64,000 nt of DNA from Salvia splendens (GCF_004379255.2 NC_056052.1:2232001-2296000); one strand, 5' to 3'. Counted from the stretch's first letter, positions 1-11,338 are shown. Made by a program: numbers and translations. The notes: a model not told the origin generated them from the sequence alone.

Positions 1-80
1 TCATAGTGTGCAATCAATGTTGACCATTTCTCGTATGAGAGAGAGCCATTTCGTTGCGATGAGAAGAGGGTGATGGTATT

Positions 81-3000
81 TTACACTGATTGAGCGTCGC
101 GGCTGATAAAGGCCTGCTCGAGGCATTCCACTGCGCTGTTGTAGTTTAAAAAACCCATGTACCAGAATTCATGGTCGTCGATGGATATCACCTGCATATA
201 CTTTTCGGCTGGATTTGTTCTGCTTGTTGAAGGGTTGATGGCTTTGAGTTGATGCAACGGGATAACAACCTGCCAAAGATTATGACGAAGAAAGGTGCCA
301 TTATGATTCATATGGTTTATAAATTATCTAAATACATGTGACAAACTGGTACTTTGCTTAGCAATGACAAGGCAGATGAGATGAATACAAACAACATTTT
401 TTGTTTAGTTTTATCATCACTGTAAAGGCACAAAGTAAATTATCGGGATGATTGGCAACCCAACCAATACAGAATGACGCGTAGTTATATCTAACATGTC
501 ACTACATGCTTCATAAAACAACCACAAATTTGAAATACCTTCTTGTCATCCAGAGGCTACAATAAATAGTGCAAGTAAAAATAGTCCGGATTGAATCTAT
601 GTGATTGTTAGCTTCAAAGAGTTAACGAAATATCCCACCACATAGGATAATGAATGAACACAATCAAGCAACTAGTTATTGCATAGTCTGATATATAAAC
701 TACAACTAGTCACCCATTACACTTTGTTTCCAATATTTTCTAGAGAGATGTTGTTTCTCCAGCCTGATAATTTTATATGAACTTGAAGATGATGCATGTA
801 CTCACAAAAAGTAAGGATTTAGACAATATCAGAATTCAATCAAGATAACATAAACTGTTTAACTCTAAGATTTGGTAAAACGATTAGGTCAGTGAAGCAG
901 CCTAATACCAGACACATGGGAATGAAACAAATGACTGATGAACTTTGAGGCCAGAAAAATATCTTCAAAACTCGGTTAGGAGAGTTATTTATTAGCTCGA
1001 GCTCTAGGGAGTTTATAATCTGTCACTGCCATTACTTCTGTTTCCAATGTATGATGTAACCAATATATATCCATCATTATCTCTTTCAAAAGTTACAGAA
1101 TCTGGACACTGAATTGTTATCATATATATTTGCATTAACAGGATATGCAGGAAGGAATTAAGAGGTGAAGAGAAGGATCAAGAATGACAGAAAGTTGAAG
1201 GTCAAAGCAGCAACTAGTCTAATACAGTATGTGACTCACTTGTACAGACTAGTTTTATAGGATGAGAGTCTTTTAGCGAGTCTTCATTAGTTCAATATCA
1301 GTTAGAGAGAGTGAATAGTACGGGGAAAACAAACATCACACCAGAAGGGCATTCAGACATACCTTATAATAGCTCCATTCAGTCTTATCAGAACCTTGAT
1401 AGGAAAGTGGAGTGTCACTACAGAATGCAAGCTTTGCAGTTGAGACATACAAAACACCCATGACAGGACCAGCTGAAGTGGATAAGTAACATGCAAATGA
1501 ATTTTTTAGTTGCTCCTCTGGAACAGTCTCAAATGTTTGACGAAATATTTTTTCATAACCGCCTTCAGCTAGAACCTTTGTTCCTTGCGCAATTCGTCCT
1601 AAGGCAGCATCCGCCATGCTTGGGCTTGTTTTCACTATATCAACAAAAGTAAAATTTGCATAAATGCATACCTTATGCAAAAGGAAAACAATTCCAAGTA
1701 TACATGGATCTCATGCAACGACCTGTTTAGTGGATATGCAAAGAGCTGTTATTCTCTAGTAAGAGATGCTCTAGGCTTTGTGGTTTGCTTAATTCTTACT
1801 TAATAATTATCAATGTCTTTCAGAATTTCGAAGTGTCTTCAAGTCACCACTGTCAAGCATGGTAAACGGTTGTAAATATTTCCACAAAAATTTTATCACG
1901 TAAATCCACGGATTCAGAAACCTATATACGAATCAACAGCCACTAGTCACTTCAAACAATGCCAATCCAACATTTTATAGTTAATACCCTGCATCAAGAC
2001 CTCAATTTCAGCTAGTATTGCAACTTAAATTGGCATTGTATTCATTTCTCCCTAACGCATGTTTTAATTTAGGGGGCGTTTACTTTGAGGATAGGATCCA
2101 TAGATTAAAAAATCCAAGCTAAATACCTGTTCACTTTGATGGATTGATTATTTCTTAGCTCGTTTCACCATCTTATCCTACAAATAGTCAACCTTATATT
2201 ATCAATCTATCCTATCACTCTAAGTAAACGCCCTCCAAGCTAGATTACTTTGATTGGTTGATTATTCCTGATCTTGTTTTACCATCTCATCCTTCATATA
2301 GTCAATCAATCTGTCCTATCACTCAAAGTAAACGCCCCTCTTAGTGTGTGTTTGCTATGTCTACAAGTCCAAAGTGCCATCGATCAAGAACCAAGTTCTT
2401 TTGACAAGCGTCTATAATCAAAAGAAAAATAAACATTCAACAACACATGCTTAGCATTTATTAGTCCTTATATTTATTAACGGTGAAGGAAGTTTGTAAT
2501 GTTTCCAGCAAAGGAAATGCTTACGGTGTTGCCAAGTGTTCCCAGCAAATTCCTCAGCCTTTTGGGATGCTTCTCCGACTTTCTTCCTCCATCTCCCCAG
2601 CACATCTTTCACGCTACCCATAGTTTCTGAAAACCAAAAAATTCCTCATTCGATCTGCTCTCACAATCATAAATTTAGCTATCCACAACCACTCAAACAA
2701 TTTATAACACTTAATCCAGCAGAAAATAAAACGAGTGTACATGAAATTATAAGCCATTGAGACTTACTACTTCAGAATAAATCGAGATATATCAATACAA
2801 TTATACATAACCCACCTTACTGCTGCTATATCTAGGGTTTTAGTTCTGTATATGGAAATAACTGAAAAACTCAATACATAAAAACGTGTGCGTGCGTGCC
2901 AGTGTGTAGTGCGGATTCAACCTCGATTTCATCGAAAACTAATGCGCAATATCCAATTAAAAAAATCCAATCACAAAAATCCAACATATGTGCAAATCAG

Positions 3001-3396
3001 CTCCGATTCCAAACCTTTGAAATTGAATGACGAGGAATCATGCGCCGGCGACGGCGAGTAACTCTCGTAGGGATTGGCGGATCCGCGATCGGAATCCCTA
3101 GGCACCGGCGTCTCGGTCACCAGTTCCTGGCTCCACCGCACCGATTTCTTCGCCCTCACACCCTCCGCGCTGCTCTCCTCTGCTCCACCAGTACTCGATT
3201 CCTTCAAATCTGAATCACCGACACTAGCTAGGCCTCGGGCATCAGTATCTCCATTCCCCGCTGGCTTCGGGGCGGCGACATCTGGAATCGGGTGGGGGCC
3301 GGGGGGCGGATCCTTCGGATCCGGATCTAATGGTACCGATTTCATTTCGTCGCCGATTTCTTCGACAGCGTTTACATTGATCTTTGGCAGCTCCAT
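81..3396 (-). CDS. GEM-like GRAM-domain protein (4 exons, about 314 aa)
   Basis: Exons on the minus strand are 3396..3015, 2626..2525, 1634..1363 and 269..81; all junctions are GT-AG, phases agree and the total is 945 bases (314 codons plus TAA). Residues 1-127 are a Pro/Ser/Asp-rich, probably disordered N-terminus containing [11 protein letters not shown] and ending in SSSFNF. Exon 2 gives the conserved linker with [19 protein letters not shown]. Exon 3 starts [18 protein letters not shown] and opens the GRAM domain (about residues 180-257, with [15 protein letters not shown]); exon 4 completes it with [14 protein letters not shown] and [11 protein letters not shown]. This order is that of the Arabidopsis GEM (GL2-expression modulator) and ABA-responsive GRAM family, whose GRAM domain binds phosphoinositides and whose founder affects root-hair patterning with CDT1. 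Length is usual for the family (about 260-300 aa). The start is the first in-frame ATG. A MITE sits in intron 2. Family is secure; the exact paralogue is not. Confidence 0.9.
2072..2340. mobile_element. Tourist-like MITE with a third, internal terminal repeat
   Basis: Ends are inverted repeats (GGGGGCGTTTACTTTGAG on the left, CTCAAAGTAAACGCCCC before the right edge) flanked by TTA on both sides, as in PIF/Harbinger MITEs. A further terminal-repeat copy (TAAGTAAACGCCCTCC) lies internally near 2222-2237, and the sequence after it resembles that before it, so the right half appears duplicated. It has no coding capacity and lies in intron 2 of the GEM-like gene. Confidence 0.75.
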
Positions 3397-4560
3397 TTTT
3401 CCGGAAATGGAAAAAAAATCCGGAAAAGTTCAAATAAGGTGCGAGAAATTAATTACGAAAACTATAAATTGCGGCAGCGCGTGGGATGGCGCGTGCGGCG
3501 AGGTACGGATGAATGACTCGGGTTACCGGTTATACCGGTAGCGGTGGGGTGTGAATGAGAGAGGGGTAACCGGTGAATTTAACGCGGGAAGGAATTAATG
3601 AATGCGGCGATATATAATCTCAAATTTCTTTTTCTTTTCTTGACTAAAGCGATAAAGTGAAAAAAAAGTAAAAGTAGGCTTCCTTGTGTGAAAAATTGTA
3701 TATATTCATTTACTTTATATTTCTATTATTTATTTATCAACTCGTACGAGCCAAATATATTAAAATCAAATCCAATTGAAATTTTAAGAGTTTGATATTT
3801 TAAAATTTAAATCGGTGGCTCTAAATTGTAGTAGTAGTATAAAAGAGGATTAGTTATTTCCTTTACCTTTCGAAATGAAACTAGCTATATAATTTTATGA
3901 GGTTGTGTGTTTATGTTACATAATTATGAAATTGATATAATATTTATGTAATTGGTCAAAATAGTTGTGATATTTTAAAAGCTGGAGATGCAGTTAGATA
4001 AAGAATGAAAGAGAAAATTGAATTTGCATTGAAACTTCGGATAAAGTCCAACTTTGTTTAGTGACATCAAACCTATGGATTAATATTAGTGGAGTACTAC
4101 TTTATATCTCCTATTTTTCTCCAAAATGAAGATTAATAAAATTAGTATTTCCTGCTACAAGGAATAAAACTAAAGCCTCCAAATACTTTACGTGTATTTC
4201 TTTAATAAATCGATGGTAACTATTTTTTTGTAGATATAATATTCTAGGTCCGACTGTCCAATGATATTTTAGAAAATAAACTTCCCTAGACTATGTGTGT
4301 ATTGACAATTTGTAGTCACCACAAATATATTTTATTTAAATTTATTATGATATAGGATTAGTTTTATCTCCAAAATATAGTTCTAATGGTAATCAATTTG
4401 TAAGGCCTAATGTGTGGGTTTTGAACCAAGTCCAATACATATAACTACAAGCTATTTTTTAGCCCATTAGTTTATTTTCCACATGAGGATTCGCAACAAT
4501 AATTACAAATAAGGAATGCATAATTCCAGTTTAGGCCTTTTAAAAGAAAAATTATAAATT
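3397..4560. other. Spacer upstream of the GEM-like gene
   Basis: The first 150 bases upstream of the ATG are GC-richer and probably hold the 5' UTR and promoter of the minus-strand gene. Beyond about 3600 the sequence is AT-rich with no credible open frame, RNA gene or element end that I could recognise. Confidence 0.5.
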
Positions 4561-4569
4561 GGGAAATTC

Positions 4570-4745
4570 AGGTATATCCGATCGGGTACCAAAATCCCAC
4601 TATCCGAATCCAATCCCAAAATTCAAAAAAACAAGTATTGGGTATCCAATTACCCGATTTTTCTGGTTCGGATATTGGGTATTGGATACCCGATTTTTCG
4701 AGTTTGGATATCGGGTATCCAATATCTAATATCCATTTTGACGAC
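4570..4745. repeat. Degenerate minisatellite of GGGTATC/CCGAT units
   Basis: Repeated direct and inverted short units such as GGGTATCCAAT, ATACCCGATTTTTC and TTCGGATATCGGG occur back to back. The 65-codon minus-strand frame here is a product of this repetition, with recurring YPIS and EKSG, not a gene. Similar arrays are common as subterminal repeats of plant DNA transposons, but no element ends were found. Confidence 0.55.
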
Positions 4746-6600
4746 CCTAATTTCAGTAATAACATTCAATTTTGCTCAGTTTGAATTTTAAAATTTTCGG
4801 GTTGTGATATTTGTCAACGGCAAATTTTAGAATTGGCATAAATCCAAATTTCGTTACCTCTCGATTTTCTAGAGTCCAATGTATAATCTAAGACTAATTG
4901 TATCATTTCAAAATTCTTTATGACAACTTTCTAATAGTATTACTCATAATATTGAGTTGTATTAACCGAAAATAGTCAAAGATGGCTTTAAAATTGTTTC
5001 CAAGGAACCCCAATACTTTTTTTCTTTTTCACCTGAAATTTATATAACAATGATTAACGATGTACTATCAATTTGAATTTATTGACCGATGAAACTTGAA
5101 GTAATGTCAAAAGTAAAAATTTTATGTTTGGCTAAAATTAAACCAAAAATTTGGTATACTTCGTAAAAAAAAATTGGAACTGTAATCTAATTTATGATTT
5201 GATTCTAATAAAATTTTTATCAAAGAAGCTATGAAATATCTTATTAGACTTTCAACGTTGAATATTTGGCTTCGTCTCTGCATAGATTTATCCATAAATT
5301 AGTCGGCGCAGTTTTTATTTCAACCAATAAGTAGTAAACTACTAATAAAAAAATATAGTTATAAAAGCATAGGTTAAGATAATGAGGTAATCATATGTGT
5401 GAGTTGTGACAGCTCACCAATATAAAATCCAAAATAACATTTCCATAGTAGTTTGTTGAAACCACGAAGATGCTGAGTAGGTTTTCCACACATACATAAA
5501 TTGGCAAGATTATGTACATTAATTATATCACGACCGATTCAGAAAATGGAACTTATAGTATTGAAATCGACAAAGAAGATTGTCGAAGATGTCGACAGTA
5601 TTGCAATCATTGTTAACAATAAATGAGAAATAAGAAACTGAAATTTCTCAATTTTCATGAGCTGACGGTGAGATCGATCAATTCCGATCCCATCTGAATC
5701 TACTTTTACTCAAAAAATGTATATCTAATAAATTTGGTAATATACATTTAATTGAACCCCATTTTATGTAGTTTCTAATTCTCCCTCACAACACCCTGTC
5801 CCTATCATTCTTTTATTTTAAGATCATAATATTGTCAATTTAGTAAGTAATAATCACATTAAATGATACTCCATGTACTAGCAAGTGACACTCATTTAGC
5901 TGAGTAGTACTATGCTTGTGCTTGCCACAATTTTAGTTTAGCTAGATTATCTAGCAAGCTCGAGTTTGCCTTAGTTAAATTATTTTTTAATATTTTATAA
6001 ATTGAAATTTTATTATCATTTTTTAATCATAAACCTTTTTTCTTGATCGATTCAATGGATAAAAAATGTAATGATTTTGGAGATTTCAAATCAACCAAAT
6101 AGTAGAAAATACCAAACGAATGTCCAAAAAGTTAAAAAAAATCCTTCAAATATAATATACTACTCCATTGTATATATACGTCTGTCTATGTCTATGAACA
6201 TAAATATAAAATGTATATATTGAGGTGTAATCATTTAGACAAAAGTAGAAGGCTACATTTATTTGCTGATTTGCATATGTTTTTTTCAAGTGTAGCAAGA
6301 AAGTATTGCAGTAAAAGCAAAGCTACAAAATGATGATGAGTAGTATAGTTTAATTTCTATTGATATCATCAAACAATGAGATAGTAAATGATTTTATAAA
6401 TTTTCCATTTAAATTTAATTATCAATCAATGAAATTTTAAACTTTGCATATGACCTGATAAAGAATAAATTTTGAATAAAATAATAAGTCCATAATAAAA
6501 ATGCCAAATTTTGGCTAAATTAATTTATGAAAGGGAAAAATGAATGTATGAACAAAAATGACACCTCATTCTGTTTCAATCAAATTCTAATTTTTTTGTT
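4746..6600. other. AT-rich spacer, no features recognised
   Basis: About 1.85 kb of AT-rich sequence with only very short frames. I see no coding region, no RNA gene and no element boundary. Confidence 0.5.
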
Positions 6601-6620
6601 TAATTGATTCCTCCCTCTCT

Positions 6621-6629
6621 TTATATATC
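6621..6629 (+). promoter_or_regulatory. TATA box of the broken AGP gene
   Basis: TTATATATC lies about 60 bases before the ATG at 6685 and is preceded by a pyrimidine-rich stretch; the leader between is CA-rich, as is usual for plant 5' UTRs. This suggests the decayed gene once had, or still has, a working core promoter. Confidence 0.4.
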
Positions 6630-6684
6630 TTCACATCCCAAACCACTCAGCCACATCTCTCTCTAACGCATAAACACAAACACC

Positions 6685-6930
6685 ATGGCTGCATCTTCAT
6701 CACTCTGAAGCTTTTCCTCCTCTTAGCGCTGATCGCCACTTCCTGCATGGCCCAAGCGCCCTCCGCCCACTGCCACTCCATCTCCGTCGCCGGCTTCTCC
6801 GGCACCAACTCCGGAATCTGCCGATTCCCCCACACCTTCCCCTGCTCTTGCACCGGGCGCCGCTTCCCCAACCGCCCCTGTCCCCACCGCTGATCAAATT
6901 AGCACCGTATTAAAAGATTGTGAAATTTAA
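6685..6930 (+). pseudogene. Frameshifted arabinogalactan-protein-like gene
   Basis: Three frames read in succession look like one arabinogalactan protein (AGP). The ATG frame gives MAASSSSL and then a stop. The next frame gives a hydrophobic signal-peptide core (KLFLLLALIATSCMAQAPSA). A third frame then gives a Pro/Ser/Thr/Ala-rich backbone (PTATPSPSPASPAPTPES, later SPTPSPALAPGAASPTAPVP), the dipeptide pattern that is hydroxylated and glycosylated in cell-wall AGPs. Each switch is explained by a one-base indel, near 6707 and 6760. The C-terminal GPI-anchor signal of classical AGPs is missing; the frame ends at TAA 6928-6930. GC content is far above the surroundings, as expected for such genes. 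AGP identity is clear from composition, but sequence errors rather than real mutations cannot be excluded. Confidence 0.7.
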
Positions 6931-8306
6931 GATCAATTTTAAAGAAAATGAGAAATATCAGAATCCACCCACATCCAAAAGTTAATAATTATAGAGACCA
7001 AAATATTCCTAATCTTCATGTATACAATAATTATCGAAAAGAAATCCACCTCAAGTCCCATTTTAAGGTGTACATTTTAAAAAATTGCAGGCCCAGTTAA
7101 ATTGGGCTGCTGGGCCTTCCACTAATGGGCCTTAGTTGGACTCAATATTCAGTTATTAGATATCAATATTAAATGTTTGCTTGAACACAAACAATTTAGT
7201 TCAAGTAGAAAGAAGCACACATAGTACTCGGGGCAAATTATCACATAATCAAATAAAAATCTCTCTTAATGTAAAAATTACAAAAGCCACGCCCAATTAA
7301 TGTATTTGGCTGGAAACACATCTGTATGTTTATGTAGCTTCTATTTTGTAAGCGGATCCATAATGATTCCATATTCATTCCGTGAGTATGTTGACTCGAA
7401 CTTCGATTTATCAGTTACATAGAATCTTAATTCTTACCGATTAAGTTACGCTTTATCGTCGTTTTATGCTACTCTGTTAGCGTCAATGCATAATAGTTTA
7501 GCTAAAAGCAAATAATTATTTAACATACAGTCATAGTCAATGATGTCATATTGCTTGTTGGCGCTTGTTGTTTTTTTACCAGGTATCATGTTCTTGCAAG
7601 TTATAAATTCATGTTTGATTTTACTAAACTTTTACTTTTGCTATACATTCTATATACTACAAAACAATATTTACATATAAATAAATTTACGTGGGTGTTA
7701 CTCTTCCTATATGTGTGTACATGCCAAATAATGTGTCGCAATTGCTTACGTGATCAGATTTCAGTCATTTTCATTCTTTTTGTTTTAATTATACTTCTTG
7801 ATTCTTGAGGATTACGTATACATGTAAAACCTTGATCACCACTCATCTTTTATTTAAATCGAACCTGCCCTGTTTTTTTTTAATTTATTTACATTTTCAA
7901 AATCTAAAGAAAATCAATACAATAACCATAGATTTTTGAACGTTTTCTAAGTAAAAATAGCCTTTTTTTTATTTCTCTGATGATCATACCACAATTCAAT
8001 TTTTCAACTGACACGCATGTCAGTATCAATTGAATAACAACATCCTCGGCATCAGAACTTCGTGGGACTCTATCGAATTTTAGAGAAAGAATATAAATGA
8101 AGATGAAATAAGATTGTTTAGTACTATTTTGTTATGTTATATTTATAGATGAATAGTTTAATAAATGTATTTAAAAAAAATTGCTCGTGGTGCGGTACCA
8201 CACCCAACAACACAGTGTTCCGCACCTCATCGACAATCCGAGCAGTGCGGTACCGCTAGGGACCGCGTTAACTATGCTTTAACATATCCGAATTATTTGT
8301 CAAACG
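6931..8306. other. AT-rich spacer
   Basis: No gene recognised. A cluster of GGCCCA/TGGGCC words lies at about 7090-7135 (the site II motif of many plant promoters), but no transcription unit follows. The 85-codon frame at 7551 is a low-complexity hydrophobic AT-rich frame with no family resemblance. Confidence 0.45.
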
Positions 8307-8675
8307 TTATTAGAAGCCAAGTTTGCCCAATTTGATCACTATATGGGTAATTTGATCTTGGTTTTTAATTTTAGGGATATTGGCACCTAATATCATAAAA
8401 CTTTTAAAAAGTTGGATTTTTCCCACGAACTTTGAAATTGGCAAAGAATATCATGAACTTTACCCTGAATTTGTTATTTTTTTATTAGTGGGAAATAACA
8501 AACTCGGGTAAAGTTCATGATATTATTTGCCAATTTCAAAGTTCGTGGAACAAACCAAACTTTTTGAAAGTTCCATGATATTACGTGTCAATATCCCTTA
8601 ATTTTATAGCATTATTAGAAGCCAATTTTGATCACTATATGAGTAATTTGATCTCGATTTTTAATTTCATTTTAA
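8307..8675. repeat. Direct duplication of about 65 bp split by a MITE
   Basis: The sequence before the hairpin MITE (about 8307-8373, ATTAGAAGCCAA, GATCACTATATG, TTTAATTTTA) recurs after it (about 8612-8675) with a few differences. The duplication is separate from the 3-bp target duplication of the MITE. Confidence 0.6.
8374..8597. mobile_element. Foldback-type hairpin MITE
   Basis: The left arm beginning GGGATATTGGCAC and the right arm ending GTCAATATCCC are inverted copies almost along their full length (CATGAACTTTACCC pairs with GGGTAAAGTTCATG near the centre), leaving a short AT loop. TTA flanks both ends. The transcript would form a long hairpin, a common source of small RNAs. It is non-coding. 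Confidence 0.75.
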
Positions 8676-9433
8676 TAAATGTTGTTGCCATCTTTGAATT
8701 CCGATTGGTATGGGATGCGAGTCTCCACTGGGAGACATGTAAAGAGATAAAAATGATTATCAGTAAATTATCACTATTAGTTGGAATGTCTGACTAATAG
8801 TAGTGGTAGTTAAACCTATACAATTTAAATTTTCTAATTGTCAAAAAGAAGACAATGATTCGGATTGGGTTAACTGGGATAAGCTTATCTTAATTAAATA
8901 TCATTATCACTACATAAATTTAAATCAAGTCATGTGATTAAATTGGATAATTGATACTGATGTGCAATTTCAATGTACCAATTGCAAGTAACTAAAGTCA
9001 TATTTTCATGTTAATATAGTTTATTATCCTAGATTTAAAATGGCTAACATTGAGTGCGCACATGTGCTGGTCTAACGTTAAAGTGGTTAAACTTGAAATA
9101 GAAGGTCTCGGATTTGAATCCATGTAAAGCAGTCTTTAAATTTCTATTAATTTACCAATCCAAAAAAGGAGAAACTTAAATTATGTTTAAGAATATTTTT
9201 TTAATAAAAAACATATGTACTTCAAATGTTTAGCTAGGGATTAATTAGAGTTTTTTGAAATAAAATACAAGTCGATGTAGATGTAGCTGGGGTCGGGCAA
9301 CCCTGACTGAACCCTGACTCAAATATTTTTCTTCTATTTGAATACTTAAATAACTACAAAAATTGGGAAAAACCTTCATTTCATTTATAAAATTAATACA
9401 TTATAATACGGATTACAAAAAAAATACGCAAAC
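8676..9433. other. Spacer with a possible tRNA-derived (SINE-like) relic
   Basis: No gene. Around 9069-9122 a box A-like word (TGGTCTAACG followed by AAAGTGG) is followed about 40 bases later by a box B-like word (GGATTTGAATCC), the arrangement of an RNA polymerase III promoter in a tRNA-derived SINE. No target duplication or clear tail was found. The SINE reading is weak. Confidence 0.3.
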
Positions 9434-10414
9434 TCAGCGACGGCGGTTACGGGCCCACACTTCTTCAACCATGTCGTTCATGAGCTGCACATGATCGTGT
9501 TGGTTGCGCATTGAGGCTTGTCTAGATAGAACCTCATTGAAGCCCGTCGGTAATCCTCGAGCGGGGGGCTCGGTCGCCGTGCTGGAGGAGCTAGATGCAC
9601 TTTCGTCATCGGTCAAATCGGTGATGCTCTCACCTTCATGTTCGACTATCATGTTGTGCAAGATTATGCACGCATACATGACATCGGCGAGGACTTCCTT
9701 GAACCAGAGACGGCCCGACCCTTTCACTATTGCCCACCGTGCTTGGAGCACACCAAATGCCCGCTCCACATCCTTCCGCGCCGCCTCCTGCTTTTGTGCA
9801 AATAAAACTCTCTTCTCACCAATTGGGCAGCTGATCGTCTTCAGAAAAATAGGTCACCCCGTGCATTCTCATTAGGCCCTGGCAATCTACAGCTGTCAGC
9901 TTTCGCAAATATGTGTCGCTGTAGGCCTCCACAACTCCCCTACAAAATCTCTTTAGGCACTTGCGACCTGTTGTATCCCCGACGTGGAGGTACTCGTCGA
10001 ACATGTCAGCGCTGGTGCCGTAGGCCAACTGACGGAGTGCAACTAACGAGGCATTCTAAAACGGCGGCGAAAAACAGTCGGGCCCCACCTTAGTTGCTCG
10101 GCAAAATAGTCTGTACGTAGACGTTCGTAAGCTGCGGCGTGGTCGCGTCGGACAAACGTCCGGCGTCGAATAGGCCTGGGGATCTGCTCCGCCGCCACCG
10201 GCTCTGCCGCCTCCTCGCGTTGCATTATGGCTAAGCATTCCGTCATTGCGTCGTGCACGGCTGCATTTAAGGCTCGAGTTAAGGTCGGACTACCGTCCTC
10301 CGAGGAACTCCGGTCGCCGTCGTGGTTTATTTTGGTTTGTGAGAGATGGAGAAACGTGAGAGATGAGAGAAATGAGAGATGCGAGAAATGTTCGTATGAA
10401 AAATAGAATGACAA
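9434..10414 (-). pseudogene. PIF/Harbinger transposase relic (ALP1/HARBI1-like)
   Basis: Read on the minus strand: an N-terminal piece with RRRTFVRRDHAAAYERLR and VFRRRFRMPR (then stop), a second piece with AYGTSADMFDEYLHVGDTTG and LKRFCRGVVEAYSDTYLRK, and a C-terminal piece with ERAFGVLQARWAIVKG and DVMYACIILHNMIVEHEG. These are the ordered conserved blocks of plant PIF/Harbinger DDE_4 transposases, but the segment between FRMPR and the AYGTS block, and the segment between MRMHG and TISCPIGEKRVLFAQKQ that holds most of the DDE core, are deleted, with frame changes at both joints. The gene therefore cannot encode an active enzyme. C-terminal residues NDMVEEVWARNRRR end at the stop near 9434. 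A Harbinger-like end lies beyond the 5' side, near 10645. Confidence 0.85.
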
Positions 10415-10645
10415 TCGAGGTTTAAATAGACAAATTTCGAATTAAAAAAAAAAAACAAAAACGCGTTGCATCGTCCGCGGCGCCCACAATGGGCGGACGA
10501 TGCCCTATCGTCAGCGCTTTATCCGCGGACTAAGCGTAGGGCGCGGACGACGCATCGTCCGTCGTCCGCGGAGCCACATTGGCGGACGATAGCGCGCTCT
10601 ATGCATCGAGTGCGCTATCGTCCGCCCCACTGTGGATGTCCTAAT
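9434..10645 (-). mobile_element. Truncated PIF/Harbinger element
   Basis: Contains the transposase relic and a GC-rich subterminal region with repeated GCGGACGATAGCGC-type words (10465-10640), ending in the terminal repeat read on the minus strand as TTAGGACATCCACAGTGG. I could not find the matching inverted end on the other side (9250-9430), so the element seems to be truncated there. Confidence 0.65.
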
Positions 10646-10786
10646 AAAAAATTGCCAAAATATTTGGTTTGTCTATGGAGTCTTCAGACATATATGCATC
10701 GGGCGCGCTATCGTCCGCCATACTGTGGATGTCCTAATAAAAAATTGCCAAAATATTTGGTTTGTCTATGGAGTCTTCAGACATAT
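10601..10786. repeat. 93-bp tandem duplication spanning the transposon end
   Basis: Two copies with period 93, each starting ATGCATCG and containing the Harbinger terminal repeat followed by the same non-transposon flank (TTTGGTTTGTCTATGGAG). A few substitutions separate them. Because the unit includes both end and flank, it arose after insertion. Confidence 0.8.
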
Positions 10787-10799
10787 ATGTACTTATCTT

Positions 10800-10890
10800 T
10801 TTTTATATGTCTTCTAGTTATTAAAAAATGTAGTATCTCTGTACACAATTGGTTTGTCTCTATTTGCAGCATGAACATCAATGAACATCA
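10800..10890 (+). pseudogene. Fragment of a MATE gene (intron 3 / exon 4 boundary)
   Basis: TATGTCTTCTAGTT, an AT-rich stretch and then TTTGCAGCATGAACATCAAT repeat the end of intron 3 and the start of exon 4 of the intact MATE gene downstream (13592-13675), including the splice acceptor. Similarity is then lost. It reads as a leftover of a duplicated, mostly deleted MATE copy. Confidence 0.55.
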
Positions 10891-11259
10891 CTTTGAATTT
10901 TATACCATATTAATTAATTTTCTTGGTCTATACCATTACACATGTATATTGGTCAAAAATATTTTTAGCAATATATATGTGGTAGTAAATTAATTATTAA
11001 TTTAGAGAGTTCAAAATTTGAGGGGCTGGCTTATGTTCAAAATGAGAGGACAGTTGTCATTTCTCCTTCCTCGGAAAGAAGTAACAAACCAAACATTAAT
11101 ATACTACTACTAATCTATACATATATATAGGGTAGTTTTGAGGATATTTATAGAATTATCATTTAAGCTTAAATATATAATTTAAATACTATAATATAGA
11201 CATTTAAGAATAAAAACTATTATATAGTTCAAACGTAATAAGTTACTACCGTTACATAG

Positions 11260-11338
11260 TTCAAACTATTATAATCTCACGACTCAATCCTATAGAGTAT
11301 ATCTTGGTATTATTTTATCTAGGAAACCGAACACCACC
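11260..11338. mobile_element. Right end of a MITE of the GTGTTCGGTTT family
   Basis: The stretch with TTTTATCTAGGAAACCGAAC followed by ACCACC matches the right end of the complete MITE at 30898-31102, and the preceding TATAATCTCACGACTCAATC also resembles it. The left end is not recognisable. Confidence 0.55.

Noticed and set aside
7088..7135. Cluster of TGGGCC/GGCCCA motifs resembling promoter site II elements
   Set aside because: No gene starts downstream within a reasonable distance; probably chance or a relic.
10466..10993. 175-codon plus-strand frame
   Set aside because: It runs through the Harbinger subterminal repeats and the 93-bp tandem duplication, giving a duplicated peptide; it is an artefact of repeat structure.
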